64,000 nt of DNA from Bifidobacterium apousia. GTDB taxonomy: Bacteria > Actinomycetota > Actinomycetes > Actinomycetales > Bifidobacteriaceae. Positions 30,152 through 38,408 of this stretch are shown here, one piece after another. Position numbers and translations under genes: made by a program. Every line of letters starts with the position of its first letter. Positions within the stretch are counted from its first letter, which is position 1. The stretch spans positions 620,001 through 684,000 of the forward strand of contig NZ_VMHK01000001.1 of assembly GCF_007559275.1 (NCBI RefSeq), given 5' to 3'. The notes under the pieces are model-generated. The model did not search any database. It saw only the letters and a program-made list of their open reading frames with translations, and had not been told where the DNA came from.

Positions 30152-32242
30152 ATGTCCGGAATGATCAAGAAGGAAGACATCGAGAAGGTCAGAGCCAAGG
30201 CCGATCTGTATGAGATCGTCTCTGAAAGCGTGACTCTGAAGCCTTCAGGTTCCGGCACTTACATGGGCTTGTGCCCCTTCCACGATGAGAAGTCCCCGTC
30301 CTTTTCGGTACGTCCGTCCATGGGGGTCTGGCACTGCTTCGGCTGCGGCCTGGGCGGCGATGTCTTCACCTATGTCGAGCAGGAGGAGAACGTCGAGTTC
30401 GGTGATGCCGTCGAGATTCTGGCAGACAAGTACCAGATTGAGCTGCATTACGAAAACTCCCGCCAGGACAAGCGCCGGGGGTCCAAACGTTCCCGGTTGC
30501 TGGAGGCCAACGAGGAGGCCCAGCGTTTCTTCGTCTCGCAGATCATGAGCAAGGAGGCGCTGGCGGCGCGCAAGCTCTTGGCGGGCAGAACCTTCTCCCA
30601 GGCTGACAGCGCGCATTTCGGCTGCGGATATGCTCCACGCGGATGGGACAATCTGGTTCGCCACCTGGCTACCAAGGGTTTCACACAGCAGGAGATGCTG
30701 GATGCAGGTCTGGCCAGGCAGGGGCAACGGGGGGTCTATGACTATTTCCGGGGCAGGGTCACCTGGCCTATCAGGGATTCCACGGGCCGTACCCTCGGCT
30801 TTGGCGCTCGCAAGCTCTACGAGGACGACGGCATCAACGCCAAGTACATCAACACGCCGGACACCCAGCTCTACCGCAAGAACCAGGTGCTTTACGGCAT
30901 CGACCTGGCCAAAGACGCCATCGTCAAAAAGCGGCAGGTGGTTATCGTGGAGGGCTATACCGACGTCATGGCCTGCCACCTTGCCGGTGTCGATACGGCT
31001 GTAGCCACCTGCGGCACTGCATTCGGCGAGGATCATGCCAAGATCGTCCGCCGGCTCATCTCCGACGACGCCCTCGGCGCCATCCAGCTGATCGGGCCGG
31101 TCCAGGGTTCCCGGGTGGTTTTCACCTTCGACGGTGATGCCGCCGGGCAGAAGGCCGCTCTGCATGCCTTTGGCCTTGACGGGAGCTTTCTGACGCAGAC
31201 CTTCGTGGCGGTGGCCCGGGAGAATCTGGATCCATGTGATCTGCGCATCCGCTATGGCGATGAGGCCGTGCGTTCCCTGGTCGAGCATGCCCGGCCGCTC
31301 TATGACTTCGTCATCGATACCGCTGTGACCATGTTCGATACCCAGTACACCACCGGGCAGATGGGGGCAGTCAAGGCCGTGGCGCCCATCCTGGCCCAGA
31401 TCAGGGACCGCTCCCTGGTGGGGGCCTATACCCGTAAGACCGCCAGAAAAATCGGCGTGGATCTGGATCTGCTGCGTCAGGAGGTCAACAGAGCACGTCG
31501 TAAGCTGCATGTGAAGGACCAGGATGCCTATGCGGTCCGCACTCCTCGCCACGGCGCGGGTGAATCTGAGGGTCGTGCGGGCCAGGGTAGTGACGATGCC
31601 ATGCAACGCCGCAGGATACAGCGTGAGGATGCCCTCCGACAGGGCTATCATCACATCGATGATGCTGTCTTCATCTGCGAGCAGCAGTTCATGGGCGTGC
31701 TCATCCAGATTCCCAGAGCGGTCGGGTCGGATGCCTTCGCCCAGCTCAGCCCGGACAGTTTCGAGGTTCCGATTTTCCGCTCGCTCTATCGGGCTGTGCA
31801 GGCAGCCGGAGGGCTGCCCGACAGGAAGACGCCCCAGGGGCTGTGGATGCATAATTTGACCAAGGCTGGCGGGCCCATGCTGGAGTCGGCCATCAATGAG
31901 CTGGCCGTCATGCCCCTGCCGCTGAATCTGGATAAGCAGGAGGATAAGCAGCGGGACTCGGGACCGGGCTCCAAGAGAGGCAATAAGAAAGAAGACCGGG
32001 GCGAGGGCTCCAAAGAAGCGGATGTTCAGTTGAGGCAGCCTAGCCCGGAGGAGCGTCAGTATGCCTCCGAGCTGTTGGCAAGGCTGTTGGATGCCACCTA
32101 CATGCGGCTGATTGCCTCGGTCAAGCATCAGATGAATCAGTTGCCCGACGGTCAGGAAAAGTTCGACCTTCTTGGCCAGCTCACTCAATACGAGACCCAG
32201 CGCAACAACTTGCGCAACCAGGTCTTCGGCAACGCCGAGTGA
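30152..32242 (+). CDS. dnaG: DNA primase
   Basis: A 696-residue primase that lays RNA primers at the replication fork. The zinc domain is CPFHDEKSPSFSVRP with HCFGCGLGGD. The RNA polymerase core includes GRVTWPIRDSTGRTLGFGAR and the TOPRIM residues VVIVEGYTDVMACH and FTFDGDAAG. The C-terminal helicase-interacting region (about residues 510-696) has a basic/acidic low-complexity linker (KQEDKQRDSGPGSKRGNKKEDRG...). A TAGGCT -10 at 30139-30144 sits 7 bases before the ATG with no Shine-Dalgarno, so translation is probably leaderless. Confidence 0.97.
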   Translation: MSGMIKKEDIEKVRAKADLYEIVSESVTLKPSGSGTYMGLCPFHDEKSPSFSVRPSMGVWHCFGCGLGGDVFTYVEQEENVEFGDAVEILADKYQIELHYENSRQDKRRGSKRSRLLEANEEAQRFFVSQIMSKEALAARKLLAGRTFSQADSAHFGCGYAPRGWDNLVRHLATKGFTQQEMLDAGLARQGQRGVYDYFRGRVTWPIRDSTGRTLGFGARKLYEDDGINAKYINTPDTQLYRKNQVLYGIDLAKDAIVKKRQVVIVEGYTDVMACHLAGVDTAVATCGTAFGEDHAKIVRRLISDDALGAIQLIGPVQGSRVVFTFDGDAAGQKAALHAFGLDGSFLTQTFVAVARENLDPCDLRIRYGDEAVRSLVEHARPLYDFVIDTAVTMFDTQYTTGQMGAVKAVAPILAQIRDRSLVGAYTRKTARKIGVDLDLLRQEVNRARRKLHVKDQDAYAVRTPRHGAGESEGRAGQGSDDAMQRRRIQREDALRQGYHHIDDAVFICEQQFMGVLIQIPRAVGSDAFAQLSPDSFEVPIFRSLYRAVQAAGGLPDRKTPQGLWMHNLTKAGGPMLESAINELAVMPLPLNLDKQEDKQRDSGPGSKRGNKKEDRGEGSKEADVQLRQPSPEERQYASELLARLLDATYMRLIASVKHQMNQLPDGQEKFDLLGQLTQYETQRNNLRNQVFGNAE

Positions 32243-32274
32243 TCTGGTGACCAGATAAGCTGCCCCCCCCCCCC
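32242..32274. repeat. Short palindrome and C12 homopolymer between dnaG and the HAD gene
   Basis: Directly at the dnaG stop, ATCTGG-TGA-CCAGAT (32242-32256) is a perfect 6-bp inverted repeat. It is followed by an uninterrupted run of 12 cytosines (32263-32274). The run ends 16 bases ahead of the -35 box of the next gene. Long mononucleotide C tracts slip easily in replication. No T-run follows the palindrome, so it is not a classic terminator. Confidence 0.8.
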
Positions 32275-32290
32275 TGTTCTTGTTGGTGTT

Positions 32291-32320
32291 TTGACTGTCG
32301 GCAAGCCCTGCCGATAGGGT
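32291..32320 (+). promoter_or_regulatory. Promoter of the HAD phosphatase gene
   Basis: TTGACT (32291-32296) and TAGGGT (32315-32320) are 18 bases apart. The -10 ends 6 bases before the ATG at 32327, so the predicted transcript begins at or next to the start codon. The C12 tract lies just upstream of the -35, where changes in its length could alter polymerase or activator access. Confidence 0.6.
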
Positions 32321-32326
32321 GAATGC

Positions 32327-33100
32327 ATGAACATGGAGCATCAAAAGGAAGAAAGTCGTGCCGAGTCGACTGGCAAAACTCGGTCTGTTGAGGATCGTCG
32401 ACCGCTTGCAGTCTTCTGGGATATGGACGGAACTCTGATCGACTCAGAGCCCTACTGGCATCAGGCGGAGGTTGATTTAGCGCGCAAGCATGGAGGGGAC
32501 TGGAACACTGACATGGGTTGGCAGGTTTCGGGCAAACCCCTGCCCAAAGTAGCAAGGGTGATGCGCGAGCGGGGTCTTGACCTTCCAGAGGATCAGATTC
32601 CGGATCTGCTGATTGACGGGGTGATTGCCATGGAGGAGCATCACATGCCATGGATTGAAGGAGTCCGTGACGTCTTGGCAGACCTAGTTGAGGCTGGCAT
32701 CACCTCCATTCTGGTCACTACTTCGCCACGCCGCATGGCTCAGGCTGTGGTCGCCAAGGCTCCTGACGGGGCTTTTGCTGACTATGTGTGTGGGGATGAC
32801 GGACTGGCGCAAAAGCCCGACCCCGCCCCCTATCTACATGCGGCGGGTCTGCTGGGCATTACAAGTCCTGATCAAATGGTCTCTTGCTTGGCCTTCGAAG
32901 ACACCCTGACTGGTATTACTTCTGCTGTGGCATCGGGAGCCACCACTGTGGCCTATACCGGCAGCAACCCGGTCGACACCTCTTCAGGTCCTCAGTTCGT
33001 TTCCATGAATAGCTATGCTGGAGTCACCTTGGATGATCTGTCAGCATTGATCGCCAAGCGACTCGAACAATCTGGGTCACCGGCTGCGCAGACCTGCTGA
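32327..33100 (+). CDS. HAD-superfamily phosphatase
   Basis: A 257-residue haloacid dehalogenase-type hydrolase. Motif I is VFWDMDGTLIDSEPYW (nucleophile Asp and acid Asp), motif II LVTTSPRR, motif III lysine in LAQKPDPAPYL, and motif IV LAFEDTLTGITSA. The alpha-helical cap lies about residues 45-120, as in beta-phosphoglucomutase/phosphoglycolate-type members. The substrate is unknown. About 25 polar N-terminal residues precede motif I. It follows dnaG and is convergent with the MazG-type gene. Confidence 0.9.
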   Translation: MNMEHQKEESRAESTGKTRSVEDRRPLAVFWDMDGTLIDSEPYWHQAEVDLARKHGGDWNTDMGWQVSGKPLPKVARVMRERGLDLPEDQIPDLLIDGVIAMEEHHMPWIEGVRDVLADLVEAGITSILVTTSPRRMAQAVVAKAPDGAFADYVCGDDGLAQKPDPAPYLHAAGLLGITSPDQMVSCLAFEDTLTGITSAVASGATTVAYTGSNPVDTSSGPQFVSMNSYAGVTLDDLSALIAKRLEQSGSPAAQTC

Positions 33101-33110
33101 ATCAATCTGT

Positions 33111-33443
33111 CTACTGCAGGGGCCGATATTTCCGGCTGGAACCGCGTGAAGTGGCCACTGGATACCGGTTGGCCGTCCTGTGCAGTTTGTCCATGATGAT
33201 CCGATCCATGTCCAGATTCAGCCGATCCGCCAGCTGGATGCAATAGGTGAGCACGTCTGCCAGTTCGTCGGTCACGTGGCCTTCATCTCCGTCCCTGGGA
33301 TCATCCCCCCACTGATAGCATTCCAAGAGCTCGGCAGCTTCGATGCAGATTGATTTGGCCAGGTTGGCTGGCGTGTGGAATTGATCCCAGTCGCGCTCGT
33401 GTACAAAATTCATTACCGCTCTGTCGGTTTCCTTGCTGATCAT
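33111..33443 (-). CDS. MazG-like nucleotide pyrophosphohydrolase
   Basis: A 110-residue all-alpha NTP pyrophosphatase of the RS21-C6/dCTPase type. The metal motif ExxE...ExxD is Glu38/Glu41 (CIEAAELLECYQW) and Glu60/Asp63 (VTDELADVLTYCIQLA). The family hydrolyses non-canonical or excess dNTPs to NMP and pyrophosphate. The frame runs on to 33512, but the ATG at 33443 gives the family N-terminus. A minus-strand TAGGCT (33451-33456) lies 7 bases before that ATG, suggesting a leaderless mRNA. It is divergent from, and nearly adjacent to, the GIY-YIG/DUF2075 gene. Confidence 0.85.
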   Translation of the reverse strand: MISKETDRAVMNFVHERDWDQFHTPANLAKSICIEAAELLECYQWGDDPRDGDEGHVTDELADVLTYCIQLADRLNLDMDRIIMDKLHRTANRYPVATSRGSSRKYRPLQ

Positions 33444-33510
33444 GATTTCGAGCCTATCAGTCGGCCCTCCTGCATTCAGATTGGTGTGGGTTCGTGGCAT
33501 AGTGAAAACC

Positions 33511-35661
33511 ATGGATTCATCAAGCGCGCCGCAGCCTGTGGTGATGACTCTGCCTTACAGCGATTTCAGGGATGAGGATTTTTCCAAGGCCATTATAGAG
33601 TACAAGCAGGCGAAAGCTGATGGCAGCCAGGGCAGTAATTTAGAGGAGAGGCTGCTTGAGGAGCTGTTCCTACGATATCCCACCGTGTATATCGTCTCTG
33701 CCGACGAAAGGGACAGCAGCAAAAAGCATGGCGGTGAGCCTCCTTATGTGGTTTACGTCGGGGAAACCAACGATATCCGTTCTCGAACCAGGCAGCACAT
33801 TGAGCTGGACCCACGGACCCGGACGGATTGGGAACGCCTGGTGCGATTCATGCGCAATCATCAGGACAGAGTCAGCCAGTACATCATCGGCGATCGCCAC
33901 TTCAATAAGTCCTTGACTCTGGATATGGAAAATCGGCTGATGGGGTATATGCAGAGCGTCGACGCGGTCAAGCTGGTTATGAACCGTAGAACCAACGCTC
34001 AGGACATGTACTACACCAGCGATGAATTCGACAGCATCTTTTCCAAGGCTTGGCAGACTCTGCACGAAATGGAGCCCGATCTGTTCCCGGAAGAGAAGGC
34101 GATCTTGGACTCTGCCCTGTTCAAGGCCTCGCCCTTCCGCAAACTCACCGACGAACAACGGCGGGCTGAAGAGGCTGTTCTGCATGTGTTGGAGTCGGTG
34201 ATTATCCAAAACCCTGGCGAAGGTTTCCACTCGATGACGGAGTCGACGGGTCCGGTGCAGATTGATGGTGACGCCGATACCCAGGTCATTGTCGTTCAGG
34301 GTATGTCAGGGACTGGCAAGACCGTTTTGCTCAGCCATCTCTTCTATCAAATATGTGCTAGATATGGCATCTATGGAAACTTGAACGGCGATGACGATAA
34401 CCATTCGTCAAAGGCCAGGCAACGTTCTTATATTATTGTCAACCAGACCGAGCAGGCTAATGTCTACAACCAGATGGCTCTGAAGCTGGGATTGCAGAAG
34501 AAGCGCGGTCAGTGCGTGGTCGGGGCTGTCCAGTTCATCAACCGGTTCAGCAAGCACACCAATCGAAATGGCCGGTCCACGGGCAGGGCAGCTGACCCCA
34601 TGAATAGCGTCGATGCCAAGGCGGATGTGGTGCTGATTGACGAGGCGCACCTGTTGCTGACGCAAGGGTCGCAGAGCTACTCCGGAAGCAACCAGCTCTA
34701 TGACATCCTACGGCGGGCAAAAGTAGCCATCGTGGTCTTCGATCCCGAACAAGTCTTGCGTGGGTCCCAGTTCGTGGATGCCCAGGAAAGTCGGCTTCTG
34801 GGATTGACTGGTTCCGAGCATGACAAGGCCTTCTCGCAACCAATGCATATCCGCGAAAAGTCACGGGACGGTCAGGCGCACGAGGATACCTTCCAGGTCA
34901 GTCATGTTCGTTTGGATCAACAGATGCGTATTCAGGCTGACCCTGCAACCTGCGCCTGGCTGGATCGGATGACAGCCAAGGATGGTGTCATTGAACCACT
35001 GCATCCGGATCCTTGGGAGCATCCTTATGAGATTAAGGTTTTTGATTCGCCCAAGGATTTAAGGGAGTTTATTCGTTATAAAGACAGGGAGCAAAGGGGA
35101 GAGGGCTCCTTGGGCCTTTGCCGACTCCTGGCCACCTATGACTGGCCTTACAGCAGCAAGAAACACCCGGATCCACTGGATTCGTCCCGTCATTGGCAGG
35201 TTGTACTGCGCCAAGGGGATTCAGGCCAGTGGGTGTGGGCCGAAGAGGGTCAGGAAGGGGATGGTGAATTCGCCATGCCTTGGAATTACGAGCTATATGA
35301 GGCCCAGGGAAACTCTGCTGCAAATCACCGGATTGCCTGGGCCGAGCTGCCCTTCACCATCGATGAGGTGGGCTCCATATTCACCATCCAAGGTTTTGAC
35401 CTCAACTACGCGGGGGTCATCATTGGACCATCAGTCACTTATAGGAATGGAAAGATCAAATTTGAACCGAAGTTCAGTTGCAACACACTGGCGACTAATC
35501 ATCGGTCGGAGCCAGAGATGAATCCTGTGGATAACCTTCGTCATGAGTTCAATGTGTTGCTCAAACGAGGGGTGCACGGATTGGGGCTATTCGCAGTCGA
35601 TCCCGAGCTTCGGAATCGACTGGCCTGGGCAGTTGGTGGGTTCGCCCGCGTCCAGGTCTGA
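33511..35661 (+). CDS. GIY-YIG domain plus DUF2075 helicase-like protein
   Basis: A 716-residue protein of unknown role. Residues about 58-160 look like a GIY-YIG nuclease fold: TVYIV, then YVVYVGETNDIRSRTRQHIE with the usual Tyr, Gly and Arg, and Glu140 in LDMENRLMGYM. Residues about 250-700 are a DUF2075/superfamily-1 NTPase: Walker A GMSGTGKT (264-271), DEAH at 377-380 in VVLIDEAHLLL, and a late helicase-like motif TIQGFDLNYAGVIIG. No DNA-methylase or methyl-sensing domain is present. CATAGT at 33498-33503, 7 bases before the ATG, suggests a leaderless start. Defence or repair is possible; neither is shown. Confidence 0.8.
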   Translation: MDSSSAPQPVVMTLPYSDFRDEDFSKAIIEYKQAKADGSQGSNLEERLLEELFLRYPTVYIVSADERDSSKKHGGEPPYVVYVGETNDIRSRTRQHIELDPRTRTDWERLVRFMRNHQDRVSQYIIGDRHFNKSLTLDMENRLMGYMQSVDAVKLVMNRRTNAQDMYYTSDEFDSIFSKAWQTLHEMEPDLFPEEKAILDSALFKASPFRKLTDEQRRAEEAVLHVLESVIIQNPGEGFHSMTESTGPVQIDGDADTQVIVVQGMSGTGKTVLLSHLFYQICARYGIYGNLNGDDDNHSSKARQRSYIIVNQTEQANVYNQMALKLGLQKKRGQCVVGAVQFINRFSKHTNRNGRSTGRAADPMNSVDAKADVVLIDEAHLLLTQGSQSYSGSNQLYDILRRAKVAIVVFDPEQVLRGSQFVDAQESRLLGLTGSEHDKAFSQPMHIREKSRDGQAHEDTFQVSHVRLDQQMRIQADPATCAWLDRMTAKDGVIEPLHPDPWEHPYEIKVFDSPKDLREFIRYKDREQRGEGSLGLCRLLATYDWPYSSKKHPDPLDSSRHWQVVLRQGDSGQWVWAEEGQEGDGEFAMPWNYELYEAQGNSAANHRIAWAELPFTIDEVGSIFTIQGFDLNYAGVIIGPSVTYRNGKIKFEPKFSCNTLATNHRSEPEMNPVDNLRHEFNVLLKRGVHGLGLFAVDPELRNRLAWAVGGFARVQV

Positions 35662-35706
35662 CCAGCTTCACGCGCCTACAAGGATTGAATGCCAATCAGG
35701 GGTATC

Positions 35707-35739
35707 ATGTCCTGGGCCATGATCCATGGCCCAGGACAT
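35707..35739. terminator. Perfect 15-bp hairpin between the helicase-like gene and the nucleoside hydrolase gene
   Basis: Arms 35707-35721 and 35725-35739 (ATGTCCTGG... / ...CCAGGACAT) are exact reverse complements around a 3-base ATC loop. It is followed by ATATTCATG rather than a run of T. It probably ends the upstream transcript or protects the downstream one. Because the hairpin would otherwise encode protein, it argues against the longer nucleoside hydrolase start at 35689. Confidence 0.65.
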
Positions 35740-35766
35740 ATTCATGAGAAAGGCGCAGGCGAGTAT

Positions 35767-36711
35767 ATGACGACGCGCAAGATCATCCTGGACTGCGATC
35801 CAGGTCATGACGATGCGGTGGCTATCCTTCTGGCAGTAGGCGATCCGCGGATCGACCTGATCGGAGTGACTACGGTTGGGGGCAACCAGAGTCTGGACAA
35901 GGTTACCTACAACGCGAGGGCTGTGCTGGAAAAGGCTCATGCGCGCCAGGTGCCGGTCCATGCCGGATGTGATAGGCCCTTGGTGCGTCCTCAGGAAGTA
36001 GCCGCCTCCATCCATGGTCAGACGGGTCTGGACGGTGTCGAGCTCCCCGAACCTACCCGCCCCCTGGATCCTGGCCACGCTGTCGATTGGATCATCGAGA
36101 CCATCATGCGCGAGGAGCCAGGCACGGTGACTCTGGTTCCCACTGGACCCCTGACCAACATCGCTATGGCCGTTCGCAAGGAACCCCGCATTGTCGATCG
36201 CGTTCAAGAGGTTGTGCTCATGGGTGGCGGCTATCATGTGGGCAACTGGAGCGCTGTTGCTGAATTCAACATCAAGGTGGATCCCGAGGCCGCACATATC
36301 GTCTTCAACGAGCCCTGGCCGGTCACCATGGTGGGGCTGGATCTGACTCATCAGGCCCTGTGCACCCCGGTGGTCCAGCAGCGCATTGAGGGCATCGGCA
36401 CCGATCTGGCCCATTTCGTCAGCGGGTTGATGGACTTCTTCCGCAAGTCCTACCAGGACAACCAGGACTTCGTGGATCCGCCTGTGCATGATCCCTGCAC
36501 TGTGGCCTATCTGATCGACCCCTCTGTTGTGAGCACCCGTCGTTGCCCGGTTGATGTGGAGCTGCGCGGGGACCTGACCTGCGGGATGACCGTGGCCGAT
36601 CTGCGCGGCCCTGAGCCCTCTGCTGAGGACTGCCACACCCAGGTGGCTGTCAAGCTGGACTTCCAGGGATTCTGGGACCTGGTGGTCAAGGCCATCACCA
36701 CGATTGGATGA
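35767..36711 (+). CDS. Inosine/uridine-preferring nucleoside hydrolase
   Basis: A 314-residue IUNH-family N-ribohydrolase that splits ribonucleosides to base and ribose. The calcium-binding motif DCDPGHDDA is at residues 9-17. The substrate-loop and C-terminal motifs VPTGPLTNIAMAVRKEP, VLMGGGYHVGNWSAVAEFNIKVDPEAAHIV and DPPVHDPCTVAYLIDP are complete. The start at 35767 fits the family. The next gene, an MFS carrier, begins inside its stop codon, which suggests uptake and breakdown of nucleosides as one unit. Confidence 0.94.
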   Translation: MTTRKIILDCDPGHDDAVAILLAVGDPRIDLIGVTTVGGNQSLDKVTYNARAVLEKAHARQVPVHAGCDRPLVRPQEVAASIHGQTGLDGVELPEPTRPLDPGHAVDWIIETIMREEPGTVTLVPTGPLTNIAMAVRKEPRIVDRVQEVVLMGGGYHVGNWSAVAEFNIKVDPEAAHIVFNEPWPVTMVGLDLTHQALCTPVVQQRIEGIGTDLAHFVSGLMDFFRKSYQDNQDFVDPPVHDPCTVAYLIDPSVVSTRRCPVDVELRGDLTCGMTVADLRGPEPSAEDCHTQVAVKLDFQGFWDLVVKAITTIG

Positions 36712-38165
36712 AATCAATGAAGACTTCGAACGCAGCTGCACCCAAGACTGACAAGCCCGCTGCCACGACCGCTGGTGGCTCTGGCGCTTCTATTGTCGCC
36801 TTGATGACGGCCCTGATGGCCGCCGTCTTCGCCTTCCAGCTCAACGCCTCCATGCTCTCGCCGGCCCTAACGACCATGGAAACCGAGCTCAATGCCAGCA
36901 GCTCCAGCATTGGTCTGACACAAACGGTGTTCTTCACCTCCTGTGCCGTCTTCTCCCTCTTCCTGCCTCGGCTGGGCGATTTGGCCGGCCGCAAGAAGGT
37001 GCTGCTGAGCATGCTGAGCCTGACGGCGCTGGGATGCGTGGTCTCCGCCCTGGCTCCCAATGTGACGATGCTGATGATTGGGCGCGTCATTCAAGGAGTG
37101 GCCGGTCCGGTCGTACCCATGACCCTGATCATGCTGCATGCCGAAGTGACCGATGAGGCCCGCTACGCCAAGCTCATGGCCGTTTTGACGGCGGTCAACG
37201 GTGGCATCGGAGGCGTGGATGCCATCCTAGGCGGTTGGCTGGCCGGCACCTTCGGCTTCCGGTCGGTCTTCTGGTTCATGGTGGCCATTGCAGTGATTGC
37301 TGTCCTCCTAGTAGCAGTTTTCGCCCGCGAGAGCTATGCAGACGATCGTCCCCGCATGGACTGGGCCGGCGTGGTCTTCCTCTGCATAGCCTTCCTGGCG
37401 GCTTACCTGGCTATCAATGAGGTCGAGAAGCTGGCTCAAGCGCGCTGGATCCTGGTGGTCGTCGAGATCCTGGTTGCTGCGGTCTTCTTCATGATCTTCT
37501 GGAAAGTCGAAAGCACCACGTTGGCACCCATGGTCACCACCACCTACCTCAAGCAGCGGCGCACCTGGGGCCTTCTGCTGACGACTCTGACCACCATGGT
37601 CGGCGTCTTCGCCATCATGAACGGGATCGTTCCGGCGCTTGCTCAGGATGGCGAGGTCGGCGTCGGCTTGAAGGCCAGCATCGTCTCCTTTGCGACGCTG
37701 ACCCCATATGCCCTGGTCGGTCTGGTCTTTGGCCCTGTGGCTGGGATGCTGGCCTCGCGCTTCGGCTATCTTAAGGTTCTGAGAGTCGGTCAGCTTGTCA
37801 GCGTTCTGGGACTGGTCTTTGGCATCTACGTCTGCCTGGTTCCCAGCATCTGGAGCCTGGTGGCGCTCTCCCTGATCCTAGGTGTCTCCTACGCAGGGAC
37901 GGCTAACATTATGCTCAATGGGCTGGGCGTGGTTCTGTCTCCTGCGGACAACACCGGCTATCTGCCGGGACTCAACGCCGGAGCCTTCAACCTGGGTTCA
38001 GGCCTGAGCTATGCGGTCCTCTATGCATGCATGAGCGGCTTGGCGGCATCCGGCGGAGCCCGTACTGGATACATTGCGGCTATGATCGGCGGCGGCGTGC
38101 TGGTGCTGATCGCCCTGGCTCTGTCCTATCTGATTCCCGAACCGGGACAAATGAACGACAGGTAA
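36708..38165 (+). CDS. MFS transporter, possibly for nucleosides
   Basis: A 485-residue major facilitator with a polar 25-residue N-terminus and about 14 helices, as in the DHA2 drug:H+ antiporter group. The motif LPRLGDLAGRKKVLL is the conserved loop 2-3 signature, and GRVIQGVAGPVVPMTLIML resembles the motif of helix 4. Translational coupling to the nucleoside hydrolase (ATGA overlap) suggests import of nucleosides or export of freed bases. This is inference; the family itself is more often associated with efflux. Confidence 0.83.
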   Translation: MKSMKTSNAAAPKTDKPAATTAGGSGASIVALMTALMAAVFAFQLNASMLSPALTTMETELNASSSSIGLTQTVFFTSCAVFSLFLPRLGDLAGRKKVLLSMLSLTALGCVVSALAPNVTMLMIGRVIQGVAGPVVPMTLIMLHAEVTDEARYAKLMAVLTAVNGGIGGVDAILGGWLAGTFGFRSVFWFMVAIAVIAVLLVAVFARESYADDRPRMDWAGVVFLCIAFLAAYLAINEVEKLAQARWILVVVEILVAAVFFMIFWKVESTTLAPMVTTTYLKQRRTWGLLLTTLTTMVGVFAIMNGIVPALAQDGEVGVGLKASIVSFATLTPYALVGLVFGPVAGMLASRFGYLKVLRVGQLVSVLGLVFGIYVCLVPSIWSLVALSLILGVSYAGTANIMLNGLGVVLSPADNTGYLPGLNAGAFNLGSGLSYAVLYACMSGLAASGGARTGYIAAMIGGGVLVLIALALSYLIPEPGQMNDR

Positions 38166-38179
38166 TATTCCGGTGTGAT

Positions 38180-38217
38180 AGGGGTCCTGCGGATGTACTG
38201 ATTCGCAGGACCCCTTT
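38180..38217 (+). terminator. Rho-independent terminator after the MFS gene
   Basis: GGGGTCCTGCG (38181-38191) pairs exactly with CGCAGGACCCC (38204-38214) around a 12-base loop, followed by TTT. An extra A-T pair extends the stem. It closes the nucleoside hydrolase/MFS operon. The rest of the gap up to 38408 holds no gene; TAAACT at 38373-38378 may be the -10 of the next operon. Confidence 0.82.
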
Positions 38218-38408
38218 CCATGTCTCATAGGCATCCGACTCTATGCGTATCCGACAAGGGTCAGAAGTCGGGGCCAGTCAAGCTAGCAGCCAGTAGCGCC
38301 GAGTGTCCCGACCTTGGGCTTAGGGGCGGAAAATAGCGCCTGGAGAGGTCCTGTAAGCCGGGGGCGGGCGCGTAAACTAAGTGAGGAATTCGTTCGCCGG
38401 AGGTGACC

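Noticed and set aside
30245-32344. 699-codon open frame on the minus strand across dnaG
   Set aside because: It mirrors dnaG codon by codon, has no recognisable domain and no start signal; long antisense frames are common in GC-rich genes.
35689-35766. N-terminal extension of the nucleoside hydrolase
   Set aside because: Those codons lie on a perfect hairpin and the family N-terminus begins at the ATG at 35767.
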